Assembly: GCA_030639065.1 (NCBI GenBank)
Contig: DAOWDJ010000015.1
Span: 1 to 32,222 of the forward strand
DNA: 32,222 nucleotides
Reading direction: 5' to 3'
Source: an archaeon
Lineage (GTDB): Archaea > Nanobdellota > Nanobdellia > Pacearchaeales > GW2011-AR1
Shown here: positions 1-9,404 of the stretch, in pieces
How the letters are laid out: each line of letters starts with the position of its first letter
Position numbering within the stretch: position 1 is the stretch's first letter
Translations under genes and position numbers: made by a program
The notes under the pieces: generated by a model
Told to the model about the DNA's origin: nothing
The model's database searches: none
The model's input: only the letters and a program-made list of their open reading frames with translations

Positions 1-132
1 AATAGTTTCAATATGACAAAACTTGTTTGATACTTTTTTAAAGTATCTCTTAATATTTTTTGGATATATCTTTGTTTTCATAATTATTTTAAGAAAAAAC
101 TGTATATAACTAGTACGTGAAACGTAATGAAA

Positions 133-948
133 CTAGTTCAGGGAAATTTTTTTTTCGTTTCCGTAGCTTTTTCTTTTTATCAAGTTTTTTTCTGCTAAAC
201 TTCGAAGTTTTCTACTTAGTCTTACTTTTGGAATCCCTAATTCTTTTACTAGCTCTTTTGTCCAAGAAGATTTCTCTTTTTTTGATAATAGATATTCTAT
301 AATCTTTTTCTCGTCGCCAAATAAGTTTTTTGTTACACTAACTTTTTTTAAATTTTTAAATTTTTGTTTTGCTTTATTTTGTTTTTTCTTGATTAGATTT
401 ATCTTTTTCTTAAATCTTTTCTGCTGGAAGTATAAAACAATTGCTATAATAATTAACAATGTTCCAACTATAATATAATAAGAAAAGTTTGACGTTGGAA
501 TTCCTTTGTAAAAGATTATAATCTCGCCCTCGCTAAAATCTTTCCATTCGAAGATTATGTTTTTCCCATTTGTTGAAACACTATAATCTTTTGGGAATAT
601 TAAATTATCGGATAAAATATGGTTTTTAGGAAGATAGACTTGAATATTTGAATTTGAATTTGATGGCCTTGGTAGAACAAAAAGATGTTCGTCTCCAGTT
701 TCTCTAATATAATCTTTTGTAATAAATTTGATAGTAGCTTGATCTGTAATTAATCTATTATTAGATAATATATATTTCTCGGTAGATTCTAATACTGAAT
801 AACTTTCAGGTAAAATAATTATTTCTTCCCTATCTGCTTCAATCTCGACTAAGACTTTCTCCCCAACTATTGTATAAGTTATATCTGTCGCAGAAACAAA
901 ACTAATAAAAAACACCGCTAATAGCAAAAATTGACATAACCCCCTCAT
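133..948 (-). CDS. Membrane-anchored protein with N-terminal signal/TM, central TM and C-terminal winged-helix (MarR/HTH-like) domain
   Basis: ORF with hydrophobic N-terminus, second TM (YYIIVGTLLIIIAIVLYF), Lys-rich linker, C-terminal wHTH-like 'EKKIIEYLLSKKEKSSWTKELVKELGIPKVRLSRKLRSLAEKNLIKRKSYGNEKKI'. Confidence 0.7.
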   Translation of the reverse strand: MRGLCQFLLLAVFFISFVSATDITYTIVGEKVLVEIEADREEIIILPESYSVLESTEKYILSNNRLITDQATIKFITKDYIRETGDEHLFVLPRPSNSNSNIQVYLPKNHILSDNLIFPKDYSVSTNGKNIIFEWKDFSEGEIIIFYKGIPTSNFSYYIIVGTLLIIIAIVLYFQQKRFKKKINLIKKKQNKAKQKFKNLKKVSVTKNLFGDEKKIIEYLLSKKEKSSWTKELVKELGIPKVRLSRKLRSLAEKNLIKRKSYGNEKKISLN

Positions 949-987
949 GAGAAATAATAGTTATTTTACTATTTAAACTTGGTGAAA

Positions 988-1647
988 TTAAACCGAATAT
1001 TCAAAAACTTTGTCGTAGGGAATAAACCATTTTGTGGCGGTTTTTCTAGAAGTTTTTTCCATAATTTTTCTAAATAACCTAATGGAATTTCCGTGTGCAG
1101 AAATTGCAACATTAACTTTATTTTTTCTCATATATTTTTTTAAATATTTAATGAAACTCCCCACCCTTTTTTCAACATCAGCGAAAGATTCTCCGTTTGG
1201 CGCTGCAACATTATATCCCCTATGAATTGCCTTGTATTCTTCTTTTCCAAGAAACTTTTCTACTTTGACTTTTAATTTTGGTTCAAGATTTTCAATTGCG
1301 TCGCCATGGATTCTCAAATTATAACTCCTTTCTCCAATTTTGTTAATAAATTGTTCATGAGTTGTACCTTCTAATTTTCCATAACTTCGCTCAATCATTC
1401 TATTATCTTCTAGAATGGTCTTACATTCAGGATGGAATTTTAAAGAAGGTTTTAGGGTATTTTTGGATCTTGACAGTCTGGTTTGAATTGCTACTTCAAA
1501 TTTTTTAGTTTTTAGTTTTTTAGCAATAATCTCTGCATGTCTCCTTCCTTCTGCTGTTAATCTTGCTTCCATCTGTCCAGTAAATCTTCCATCTCTGTTA
1601 AATGTAGTTTTTCCGTGTCTAAATAAATAAATCTTGTACCTCTTCAT
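988..1647 (-). CDS. Histidine phosphatase / phosphoglycerate mutase-like protein
   Basis: N-terminal 'YLFRHGKTTFNRDGRFTGQ' RHG motif and C-terminal 'ISAHGNSIR'. Confidence 0.9.
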   Translation of the reverse strand: MKRYKIYLFRHGKTTFNRDGRFTGQMEARLTAEGRRHAEIIAKKLKTKKFEVAIQTRLSRSKNTLKPSLKFHPECKTILEDNRMIERSYGKLEGTTHEQFINKIGERSYNLRIHGDAIENLEPKLKVKVEKFLGKEEYKAIHRGYNVAAPNGESFADVEKRVGSFIKYLKKYMRKNKVNVAISAHGNSIRLFRKIMEKTSRKTATKWFIPYDKVFEYSV

Positions 1648-1707
1648 ATTATAATTAGAATTAACTGGTATAAAAAGATTTTTATAGCTTAAATCTTTTT
1701 ATTATAC

Positions 1708-2028
1708 ATGATAGCTAATTGGGTGATAATAGGCATGTGTGTTCTTATAGGATTGTTTCTCTTAAAGATGGAGCATCACACTAGAAAGATTAAGGTTATT
1801 AGTGTAATTATAATTGGCTTTATACTTTATTTTTCAATAGTTGGAATGTTTACATCTGAACAAGTTGATCTTAGTTCTTCACGAGGGGTAGTTAATGCAG
1901 TCTATCTTTATTTTGGATGGATTGGTCAAACTGCAACAAATCTTTGGGATATTGGTACGAATACCGTAGATTTGGTTGGGAATGCTATAAAGATTAATAA
2001 TAGTGATGAGAGTTTTAAAAAGAGATAA
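1708..2028 (+). CDS. Small membrane protein of unknown function
   Basis: 106-aa ORF with at least two hydrophobic segments. Confidence 0.6.
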   Translation: MIANWVIIGMCVLIGLFLLKMEHHTRKIKVISVIIIGFILYFSIVGMFTSEQVDLSSSRGVVNAVYLYFGWIGQTATNLWDIGTNTVDLVGNAIKINNSDESFKKR

Positions 2029-2032
2029 GCTA

Positions 2033-3217
2033 TCAGGTGTTGGATATATTATCTAATTTTCTTTTTAGAAAAGGGTAAATGCTTAATAAAATAACCAACA
2101 TGCAGATACCTAAAATCAAAAAACCTAAACGAAAAGAGATTGTCATAATAAACCCTATAGCGAATGCAGCTCCTGATTGGAATAATGCCAATATTTGCTG
2201 TTTAATCGAAAGCATGGTGGCTTTGTATCTTTTATTTATTAAGAAATTATTAAGATAATATTCTTGGATTATTGGATATCGACCAAAATAATATCCACTT
2301 GATATAGCAATCATTAGACCAATAATATATGGATTGCTTAACTGTGAAATTATTATAATTAGTCCTGAAAAGAAGAATGCCTCATAAAGTAATAATGTTT
2401 GTAATTTTATCTTTTTTAATAATTTTAAATTGTGTCCAACAATAAACCATATCACTCTTGATAATGCCATTATAGAACCAATAAAAATAATTGGGAATCC
2501 TAAGGATTGTACGAAAGGTCCCCTGAAAGGAGAGCTTGCCATGAAGAGTCCTCCAAGAATTCCAAGAAATAATGATGTAGTATAAAACCCAATTCCTTTA
2601 AATCTTTTTAACTGTGATAATATTTTTTCTCCTTCTTCGTCTTCTGCGTTATATTTCATTTTAGGAGAATGTAGGGAAAATGCTACAAAAATACCAATCA
2701 CGTCAAAGATTAAATATATTTTAATAGGCATAATTAATGAAATTTTTGTTAACAGTGGTAATAATAGAATCATTCCCGCAGCAACTAATGAAACTTTCGC
2801 GCTAATCTTGCCACTAATTTCTCCGTATTCTTTTTCTTTTTTTAATCCAATAAGTGTGTTATGTAAAAACGCCCCTGCTGTTCCAGATGTAAATGCAAAA
2901 CCTAAAGAAATAAAAGTTGAGCCTAAAATAAAATATGGAACTGAGTTGCCAAAGATGAAAAATAAAGTCGATGCTAGCATAAAAAACTTTGTTAAAATTA
3001 GAGTTTTCTTATGTCCAAATTTGTCTGAAAAATAGCCTGAAGGAATTTCTAGAAGAAATCCTACAAACCAGCCAATTCCAACAAATAATCCTATTTGTTG
3101 GGCAGTAGTATTGGGAAGTGTTAAAAAATAAATGGAGAGAATAGGAATATAATTTCTTCTATTAGTTAATATGAATAAAAAATATTTCCAAATATTTGAT
3201 TTTAATTCCTTTTGCAT
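2033..3217 (-). CDS. MFS transporter
   Basis: About 12 TM segments; 'GYFSDKFGHKKTLILTKFFMLAS' matches the MFS loop 2-3 motif. Confidence 0.85.
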   Translation of the reverse strand: MQKELKSNIWKYFLFILTNRRNYIPILSIYFLTLPNTTAQQIGLFVGIGWFVGFLLEIPSGYFSDKFGHKKTLILTKFFMLASTLFFIFGNSVPYFILGSTFISLGFAFTSGTAGAFLHNTLIGLKKEKEYGEISGKISAKVSLVAAGMILLLPLLTKISLIMPIKIYLIFDVIGIFVAFSLHSPKMKYNAEDEEGEKILSQLKRFKGIGFYTTSLFLGILGGLFMASSPFRGPFVQSLGFPIIFIGSIMALSRVIWFIVGHNLKLLKKIKLQTLLLYEAFFFSGLIIIISQLSNPYIIGLMIAISSGYYFGRYPIIQEYYLNNFLINKRYKATMLSIKQQILALFQSGAAFAIGFIMTISFRLGFLILGICMLVILLSIYPFLKRKLDNISNT

Positions 3218-3264
3218 AATGGTAATAATTTTTAGTAATTTATAACCTTATTGGGGAAATTAGA

Positions 3265-3385
3265 AAGCCACATCTAGGGATCTACTCACAAAATACACTT
3301 CGAAAAAATATCTAAAAAATTAATTTTTCTCGAGGTGTTTTGCTCGCCCGGGACTGTCCCGAGTTTGAAGCCACATCTGGGGATC
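3265..3385 (-). repeat. tRNA-Thr 3'-end direct repeat pair (3265-3282 and 3368-3385) bracketing a hairpin element
   Basis: aagccacatctagggatc vs aagccacatctggggatc, 17/18 identical, 103 bp apart; intervening inverted repeat at 3285-3345. Confidence 0.85.
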
Positions 3386-3443
3386 AAACCCAGGACCTCG
3401 TCATTACCAATGACGCGCTCTATCAAAACTGAGCTAATGCGGC
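3369..3443 (-). tRNA. tRNA-Thr(GGT)
   Basis: Manual cloverleaf on minus strand: acceptor GCCGCAT/ATGTGGC, D-arm GCTC-AGTTTTGATA-GAGC, anticodon arm CGTCA-TTGGTAA-TGACG, T-arm CTGGG-TTTGATC-CCCAG, discriminator T; no encoded CCA. Confidence 0.93.
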
Positions 3444-3492
3444 ATATTTTTTTATCTCCCCGTAAATTTATAAATGCTACCATCACACTTAA

Positions 3493-3975
3493 ATGATGGA
3501 AAATGATGAGTTTGATTTAGAATCGGCATACAACAAATTAAAGACGGAATATGATTTACCTGAATTTGAAAAAATATCTGAAGATTTTGATGTTGAAAAA
3601 AACATAGACAAAGAACCTGTTTTTTTAATGAGAGACATTCGACGAATTATTGTAGAAAAAACTTCTGCATACCTCCAATTATTTGAAACTTTAATTAATC
3701 CAAATTCTCCACCTATGTTTGTGTTTTCAATTTTAAGAAATGTATCCACGGAAGACAAAGATACTATAAAAGAAATTTATAAAATACTGTCTAGAATACA
3801 GATTGAGGCTATGAAGCTAGACATTATCTATAAGGAAGATGCTGAGGCGAAATTTATTGTTGAGACTTTTAATGTGTGGCAAAAATCAAAACTTACAATT
3901 TACAAACTTATAGAAAAATTTGAGATGAATTTTGAAAGCGATGATACCTCAAAGAAACGAAGTTATTTTGCCTGA
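3493..3975 (+). CDS. Conserved-looking hypothetical protein
   Basis: 160-aa acidic helical ORF; convergent with pheT, 3' ends overlap by 13 nt. Confidence 0.65.
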   Translation: MMENDEFDLESAYNKLKTEYDLPEFEKISEDFDVEKNIDKEPVFLMRDIRRIIVEKTSAYLQLFETLINPNSPPMFVFSILRNVSTEDKDTIKEIYKILSRIQIEAMKLDIIYKEDAEAKFIVETFNVWQKSKLTIYKLIEKFEMNFESDDTSKKRSYFA

Positions 3976-5624
3976 TTTAAAAAATCTGTTTCAATTTCTA
4001 GTGCTACCATTGGCATTTTTATTTTCCAATTTTTTAAAACTCTTGGTGCAACTTCCCCTATAAAACCAATATCTTTATCATTAACTATAATCTTCCCGCA
4101 TCTTCCAATAATGTAATTTGAATTTTCTACCGCTTCTATAGAATATTTTGTATTTAACATCTTAAATAAATAATCTAATATCTGTTTTAATTCTGTAAAA
4201 TTAACTTTTTCGTCGATTAGAGAGATGGCCAACCTCTCATTTTCATGTACCCCAACTTCCGAATCTTCAGATAAATCTCTAGAGAAAACTTGTCCCATTT
4301 CAAAAATCTTTTGTGGATAGGCTGCGTCTGAGTTTTCTGATGATATTTGTAGTAAGTTGGTTAGTATGTCCATCCTCAAAATGTTTCTTTCTGTTTTTGA
4401 TTCTTCAACCTCTATAAAATCATTAAAATCATAGTGCATCTTTTTTATGTTTTTCTTTGTGGTTAGATGAAATGAAGATGTTTCCAATAGTCCAAGTCCA
4501 GCTAAAATGTTTCCTATTAATCTTTTTGTTTTATCTACTGGATCTTCGTGAGCGATTGTTGAGATGTCTGGAATTTCTGGTACAAAATTTTCATAGCCAT
4601 ATGCGATTGCGACTTCCTCTGCTAAATCAATCCAATGTAATATGTCTGATCTGTAAGCTGGAATTAGGGCTATCGATTTTCCTTTTTTATTTTCATAACC
4701 AATGCCCATCTGTGCTAAATAATTTTTAATATCCTTTTCGTTCAAATCTATTCCAAGTGTTTTCTCTATATTTTTGATACTAAATGCCAATCTTTCTGTC
4801 GACATATCTGGCGAAATAAAACTTCCATCTTTTCCGTCTTTAATATTCATTGCATAAACTTTTCCTCCCATCTCTGAGATTGAAGCTACAATAATGTTTA
4901 AACATTTTTTTAAATACACCAAATTGTGTCCTGAACATTCAATAAATACCTCTTTAGTATTACAACTAATTCGTCCGGTCTTCTCTGAATTGATAATTGG
5001 CGGCATACTTAACACTTCATTATCAGCGTCGATAAAAACGGGAAATATCCCTTCGTCTTTAAGTAAATCTCCATATTCTCTACCTGCTGGATGTCCTCGC
5101 AAGATTTGTCTACCGGTCATTTCTCTTGTAGATTCCAGAGGTTTAAACTTGATATTGTCTGGATTCCTACCGACAAATCTTATAGGTAATTTAATTTTAT
5201 CTAGTGGGTAAATTCCGATAGCTATCTTCTTACGCTTCCTCCCAATTGAATTATGGAGTTTTTCTTGAACATCAACAATTTCTTTAATTTTCTCATCATT
5301 AAATTTTAACCCTTTAATAATTGTGCAAACCGTATGCGGACGCACAGCTTTTACTGATTTATCTATAATCACAGCATAATTTTTTTCTGGTTTATTTATT
5401 CTGAATTCTGCTATTCTCGTTCTTTTGTTAAATTGATTAACTGCTCTTGCAAAATTTCCCATTGATAATAAATCTGGTCTATTTGGAAAAACCTCTACCG
5501 AAACTTCAGAATCTGTCACTTCTTCAATTGGGGTTCCCATATCAGTTATTTTTTTTTCTAACTCTGCCGTAATCTTCCCTATTTTTTTCTCAAGTTCTTT
5601 TCTATTTAGTGTTAGTATTGTCAT
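3963..5624 (-). CDS. pheT: Phenylalanyl-tRNA synthetase beta subunit, archaeal type
   Basis: 'DSEVSVEVFPNRPDLLSMGNFARAV', B3/4- and B5-like segments, 'PAYRSDILHWIDLAEEVAIAYGYENF'; directly follows pheS. Confidence 0.95.
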   Translation of the reverse strand: MTILTLNRKELEKKIGKITAELEKKITDMGTPIEEVTDSEVSVEVFPNRPDLLSMGNFARAVNQFNKRTRIAEFRINKPEKNYAVIIDKSVKAVRPHTVCTIIKGLKFNDEKIKEIVDVQEKLHNSIGRKRKKIAIGIYPLDKIKLPIRFVGRNPDNIKFKPLESTREMTGRQILRGHPAGREYGDLLKDEGIFPVFIDADNEVLSMPPIINSEKTGRISCNTKEVFIECSGHNLVYLKKCLNIIVASISEMGGKVYAMNIKDGKDGSFISPDMSTERLAFSIKNIEKTLGIDLNEKDIKNYLAQMGIGYENKKGKSIALIPAYRSDILHWIDLAEEVAIAYGYENFVPEIPDISTIAHEDPVDKTKRLIGNILAGLGLLETSSFHLTTKKNIKKMHYDFNDFIEVEESKTERNILRMDILTNLLQISSENSDAAYPQKIFEMGQVFSRDLSEDSEVGVHENERLAISLIDEKVNFTELKQILDYLFKMLNTKYSIEAVENSNYIIGRCGKIIVNDKDIGFIGEVAPRVLKNWKIKMPMVALEIETDFLNQAK

Positions 5625-7172
5625 TTATTTTCTCCAGAATTTCATCTCTCTCAATTTATTTAAATCGTTTTTATATACTTCTCGTAAATCATTAATTTCG
5701 AAAAACTCTGTGATAATTCTGTCAAAACCCTGTCCCCATGCTAGGACGGGAATATGTTTTCCAAACATCGGAATTGTAACTTCTGGTCTAAACATCCCAG
5801 CGCCACCGAGCTCAACCCATTTCTTATGAACCGGGTGAAAAATATCTATTTCTAGTGATGGCTCTGTATATGCAAAATATGCCGGCCTGATTCTAATCTT
5901 TTCGAATCCCATCTTCTTATAAAACTGAGTTAGGTATCCAAGTAGTTGTCTGAAATTTGCATTCTCGTCAATTACTATTCCTTCAGTTTGATTAAATTCA
6001 AATCCGTGTGACCAATCAACTGTCTCGTTTCTAAAACATTTCCCGAGGGCAAAATATTTTGCGGGGAATTCTTTTGATTTTCCTATTTCCTGAAGTTTTC
6101 TAACAGAGAGAGAAGTTGTATGAGTTCTAAGTAATACTCTTTTCGCATCTTCCTCCTCCCATTTATATTGCCATCCTTTGCTCTCGTCGATTCCCCCTTC
6201 ATGCGCTCTTTGAACATTAAACAACACACAATTTTCTTTTTTCTTACATCGAGCTGGCAACTTTCCCATCATTCCTTTCAGATAAAAAGTATCCTGCATT
6301 TCTCGAACAGGATGATCTTGCGCTGTAAATAAACTATCAAAAACCCAAAATCCAGTTTCTACGATATTCCCTGTCATTTCTTTAAATCCCATTTCCAACC
6401 AGATTGATTTTGCATAATCTTTTGCTTGATTTACAAAATGTCTTTTCCCTCCATACACCCTTGGAGCTGGTGATGTTAAATCATATCTACGAAATTTTTT
6501 CCCTTTCCAAGAATTTTGTTTTAAAATTTTAGAAATGAAAGCTGCGTGTGAATTTTTATTTATATTCATTCCAACAATCTTCTTACCTAATTCTGTTAGC
6601 TTAATTTTTATTGTTTTTTGCTCTTCTACCTCAATAATATCTTTTCGTTTTTTTAAGTTCTCAAATGCTAATTTGTCTAAGTCGATAATCGATTCTAAGT
6701 CCATCGGCAACTTCTCTAGAAAGATTTCTTCAATCATCTTATTTGTTATTTCTTCCGATTTTGCGTTTAAATTAATTTTTCCTTGCCTAATCTCAACTAA
6801 TGCTTTTTTCTTTAGTGTCCCTAGCGCAATTTTGGCTTCATTATCATTTAGATTGCAAACATTTTTAATTTCCCCAATTGGAATTATTTTTTTTTCAGCC
6901 AATTTATTCAGTAATGTTCGCTCGGGTAATTCTTTCTTTAGATAATTAATTCCCAGGATTCCTAAAATAACAACTTTTTTTTCTGAAGATTCTTGTTCAA
7001 CTAACTTTTTATTTTTCAAAAATCCCGTGGCTCTCAAAATTGTGGTTTTATCTAAATTTATTTTGTCTGAAAAATCTTTGATGTCTGAAAAATCTTCGTT
7101 TAATTTTGGGAGAACTTCCCTTTCCATAGGGGATAGGGATTCAATAATTAATTCTTCGTCCATAATAATCAA
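5625..7172 (-). CDS. pheS: Phenylalanyl-tRNA synthetase alpha subunit
   Basis: N-terminal wHTH repeats; class II motifs 'FWVFDSLFTAQDHPVREMQDTFYL', 'GKCFRNETVDWSHGFEFNQTEG', 'LAWGQGFDRI'. Confidence 0.95.
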   Translation of the reverse strand: MIIMDEELIIESLSPMEREVLPKLNEDFSDIKDFSDKINLDKTTILRATGFLKNKKLVEQESSEKKVVILGILGINYLKKELPERTLLNKLAEKKIIPIGEIKNVCNLNDNEAKIALGTLKKKALVEIRQGKINLNAKSEEITNKMIEEIFLEKLPMDLESIIDLDKLAFENLKKRKDIIEVEEQKTIKIKLTELGKKIVGMNINKNSHAAFISKILKQNSWKGKKFRRYDLTSPAPRVYGGKRHFVNQAKDYAKSIWLEMGFKEMTGNIVETGFWVFDSLFTAQDHPVREMQDTFYLKGMMGKLPARCKKKENCVLFNVQRAHEGGIDESKGWQYKWEEEDAKRVLLRTHTTSLSVRKLQEIGKSKEFPAKYFALGKCFRNETVDWSHGFEFNQTEGIVIDENANFRQLLGYLTQFYKKMGFEKIRIRPAYFAYTEPSLEIDIFHPVHKKWVELGGAGMFRPEVTIPMFGKHIPVLAWGQGFDRIITEFFEINDLREVYKNDLNKLREMKFWRK

Positions 7173-7201
7173 TAACTTAGAGCTTTTTAAGTTTTAGTAA
7201 A

Positions 7202-7810
7202 TTACAAAATTTTCAAGGCCAAAAGAATACCAATTATAATTATTATCACTCCACCAATTCTCTCTGGGTGTTTGAAACTTTTCAATCTATCGGAAAGAGA
7301 ATGAGCAATTATCAATGAAACAAATGTCGCAATCATAACACCACTACAAATAGCTATCCATGAACCTTTTACCATTATCAAATTTGAATAGGCGAGAATA
7401 TCATCAATTCCCGTCGCGAAAAAAAGTATCATTCCAATTCCAACAAATTTCAAGTTACCTATTCTTGTCAAAGGTTCTTTATCTATATGTTTCTTCATTC
7501 TTGTGAAATGTATTTTCTTCTGATGTTGCGTCCCCTTCCCGTGAGTAAAAGATAATAATCCAAGCGTGATCAGAACTGCGCCGCTTATCAAATGCCTAGA
7601 AGGGATTGCTTCCATTAACGACCCGGCTAGGACTGCGATTGTTAGCGCAATGATTGTTCCTATAATTATCCCTAAAGAAATTAATCTTTTGTGATCTTTT
7701 TTCCTGTTGTCTAAATATGAACCAGCATAAGCCACTGTGTCGTCGATTCCTGTCGCGAAAAATGCAACAAACCCAATAACTAAAAGTATAAACGTACCTA
7801 TCAACTCCAT
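7202..7810 (-). CDS. CadD/TerC-like integral membrane transporter with two 'FFATGIDD' repeats
   Basis: Internal duplication: 'VAFFATGIDDTVAYAG' and 'ILFFATGIDDILAYSN'; multiple TM segments. Confidence 0.65.
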   Translation of the reverse strand: MELIGTFILLVIGFVAFFATGIDDTVAYAGSYLDNRKKDHKRLISLGIIIGTIIALTIAVLAGSLMEAIPSRHLISGAVLITLGLLSFTHGKGTQHQKKIHFTRMKKHIDKEPLTRIGNLKFVGIGMILFFATGIDDILAYSNLIMVKGSWIAICSGVMIATFVSLIIAHSLSDRLKSFKHPERIGGVIIIIIGILLALKIL

Positions 7811-7840
7811 ACAAAATGAAAAGCTATTTTCTTTTTAAAT

Positions 7841-8401
7841 TTATGTTTTTATAACCTTACTAACTTGCTGACTAGACATTCCTAAGCTTGCGCCAAATGA
7901 CACTCTACTTTTCTCATCTATAATATTATTTTTATTATTCGCTAAACTTACAATTTTAATATCACATTTAGCTTTTCTGCAAATTTTTACATTTTGAATT
8001 AACCTTTCTAATCTTCTAACCTTTTCTACGCTAGTTAGTTTAGCAATATCGGACATGCTAATAATGATTGTAATGTTTCGCTTGGCTGCCTCTTTGGCAA
8101 CGACATGATTAATGCCCGAATCTCTCTGTTTTAAATTATTATTCTTTGGCTTAATCTCTGGAGAAACTAAATAATTAATTCGTAAAGTTTCAATTGCTCT
8201 ACGATTAAATGCATCGTCCCCACCTTCTATGGCAATTTTTTTCCCAGAACCTTTTAGGGATTCTATAATTCTTCTAGCTTCTTTTTCAGATGAACTAATT
8301 AAAAATCCATCACACTCTTTATCCTTGGAAACCTCTGCTTTAGATTTCACCTTCTTTAAGAAAATTGAATCTTTAGTTCGAAATAAGTTTATGTCTTTCA
8401 T
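7841..8401 (-). CDS. rnp3: Ribonuclease P protein component 3 (Rpp30-like)
   Basis: 'RDSGINHVVAKEAAKRNITIIISMSDI' and 'VSFGASLGMSSQQVSKV' are typical of archaeal p30. Confidence 0.8.
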   Translation of the reverse strand: MKDINLFRTKDSIFLKKVKSKAEVSKDKECDGFLISSSEKEARRIIESLKGSGKKIAIEGGDDAFNRRAIETLRINYLVSPEIKPKNNNLKQRDSGINHVVAKEAAKRNITIIISMSDIAKLTSVEKVRRLERLIQNVKICRKAKCDIKIVSLANNKNNIIDEKSRVSFGASLGMSSQQVSKVIKT

Positions 8402-9078
8402 TCACTGATTAAAGTTCCTATAAACTTTTTGTTTTTTAAGATTTTATCAATTGCCCCAAGTGACCCTACAAGATAAGTTGTAATTTTTTTATCTTGAATT
8501 GTCTTTGCTGCGGACTGGTCCAAAACAAAATGCTGCCCCGCTTTATATTTTACTTTTTTGGCAATTTCAATAAAATCTTTCCATGTTATTTTAGAGATAA
8601 ATTTTGCTTTTTTATTTTTAGTAGGATCTGAACTATAAAGTCCCTTAACATTCGTTAAATTGATAAATGGACATTGTAAGTATGATGCAATTTTTGCGGC
8701 GGTTCCATCTGAGGTATTTTTTCGACGATACCTTAATGCTCCACAGAAAACAACTCTATTTTTTGCCAATAAGTTTTTAACTTTTTTCATATTGGTAGGA
8801 ATCTCTTCGTTTGTAATTTTGCCAAAAAACCTTGCCATAAATTCAGCGTGTAATCTTGTAATAGCAATACCTTCCTTTGATTGTGCCTTTGTTTTTTTTC
8901 CTAATTTCTTTAAGGCTAAAATATATTTTCTAGCTGTTGAACCCCCTCCTGTTACTACTACAAATCTCTGTGATTTATGTGAACTAATTAATTGTTTAAA
9001 TTTTAATAAAAATTTATCGTCAACTTCTCCTGGAATAATTCTAGAGCCACCAAGACTAATCACCCATGTGTTTTTCAT
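8398..9078 (-). CDS. pyrH: UMP kinase, archaeal type
   Basis: 'WVISLGGSRIIPGEVD', 'VVVTGGGSTARKYI', 'TSDGTAAKIASYL', 'NVKGLYSSDPTKNKKAKFI'. Confidence 0.92.
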   Translation of the reverse strand: MKNTWVISLGGSRIIPGEVDDKFLLKFKQLISSHKSQRFVVVTGGGSTARKYILALKKLGKKTKAQSKEGIAITRLHAEFMARFFGKITNEEIPTNMKKVKNLLAKNRVVFCGALRYRRKNTSDGTAAKIASYLQCPFINLTNVKGLYSSDPTKNKKAKFISKITWKDFIEIAKKVKYKAGQHFVLDQSAAKTIQDKKITTYLVGSLGAIDKILKNKKFIGTLISE

Positions 9079-9116
9079 ATATCGAAGAGAAGAATATGGC
9101 TTATATATATTGCGGA

Positions 9117-9398
9117 TTAACAGACTGTAAATAATTTATTATCGTGTACGTCGAATATCTTTAAACGAACTCCGGAATCTAGCCAACCGTGTGCGTAATT
9201 TAAAGCTGCAAAAGCATTTACCCAATCATCTTTGCTTTTAAAATGATGAGCATCTGAAACATAATTCTCAACCATGTCAATGATTTCTTTTGATTCTGTT
9301 TCTTTCCCTTTAATAATATTTTTTTTTACTTCAACCAACGCCTTTTCTGTTAGGTTAAAATATTTCTCTAATTTTGCTGAACTAATTTTATTATCCAT
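9117..9398 (-). CDS. DUF357-family protein
   Basis: 'MVENYVSDAHHFKSKDDWVNAFAALNYAHGWLDSGVRLKIFDV' resembles archaeal DUF357. Confidence 0.75.
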   Translation of the reverse strand: MDNKISSAKLEKYFNLTEKALVEVKKNIIKGKETESKEIIDMVENYVSDAHHFKSKDDWVNAFAALNYAHGWLDSGVRLKIFDVHDNKLFTVC

Positions 9399-9404
9399 GT
9401 TAAT

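Noticed and set aside
117-302. Small plus-strand ORF antisense to the first gene, and similar antisense ORFs across the track (e.g. 4457-4729, 6535-6945, 8660-9130, 10251-10574, 27950-28318)
   Set aside because: They are shadow ORFs opposite well-supported genes, with low-complexity Phe/Leu/Ser-rich translations typical of antisense AT-rich DNA.
3286-3486. 66-aa minus-strand ORF in the track
   Set aside because: It covers tRNA-Thr and its 3' unit; the translation is a by-product of the RNA gene and repeat sequence.
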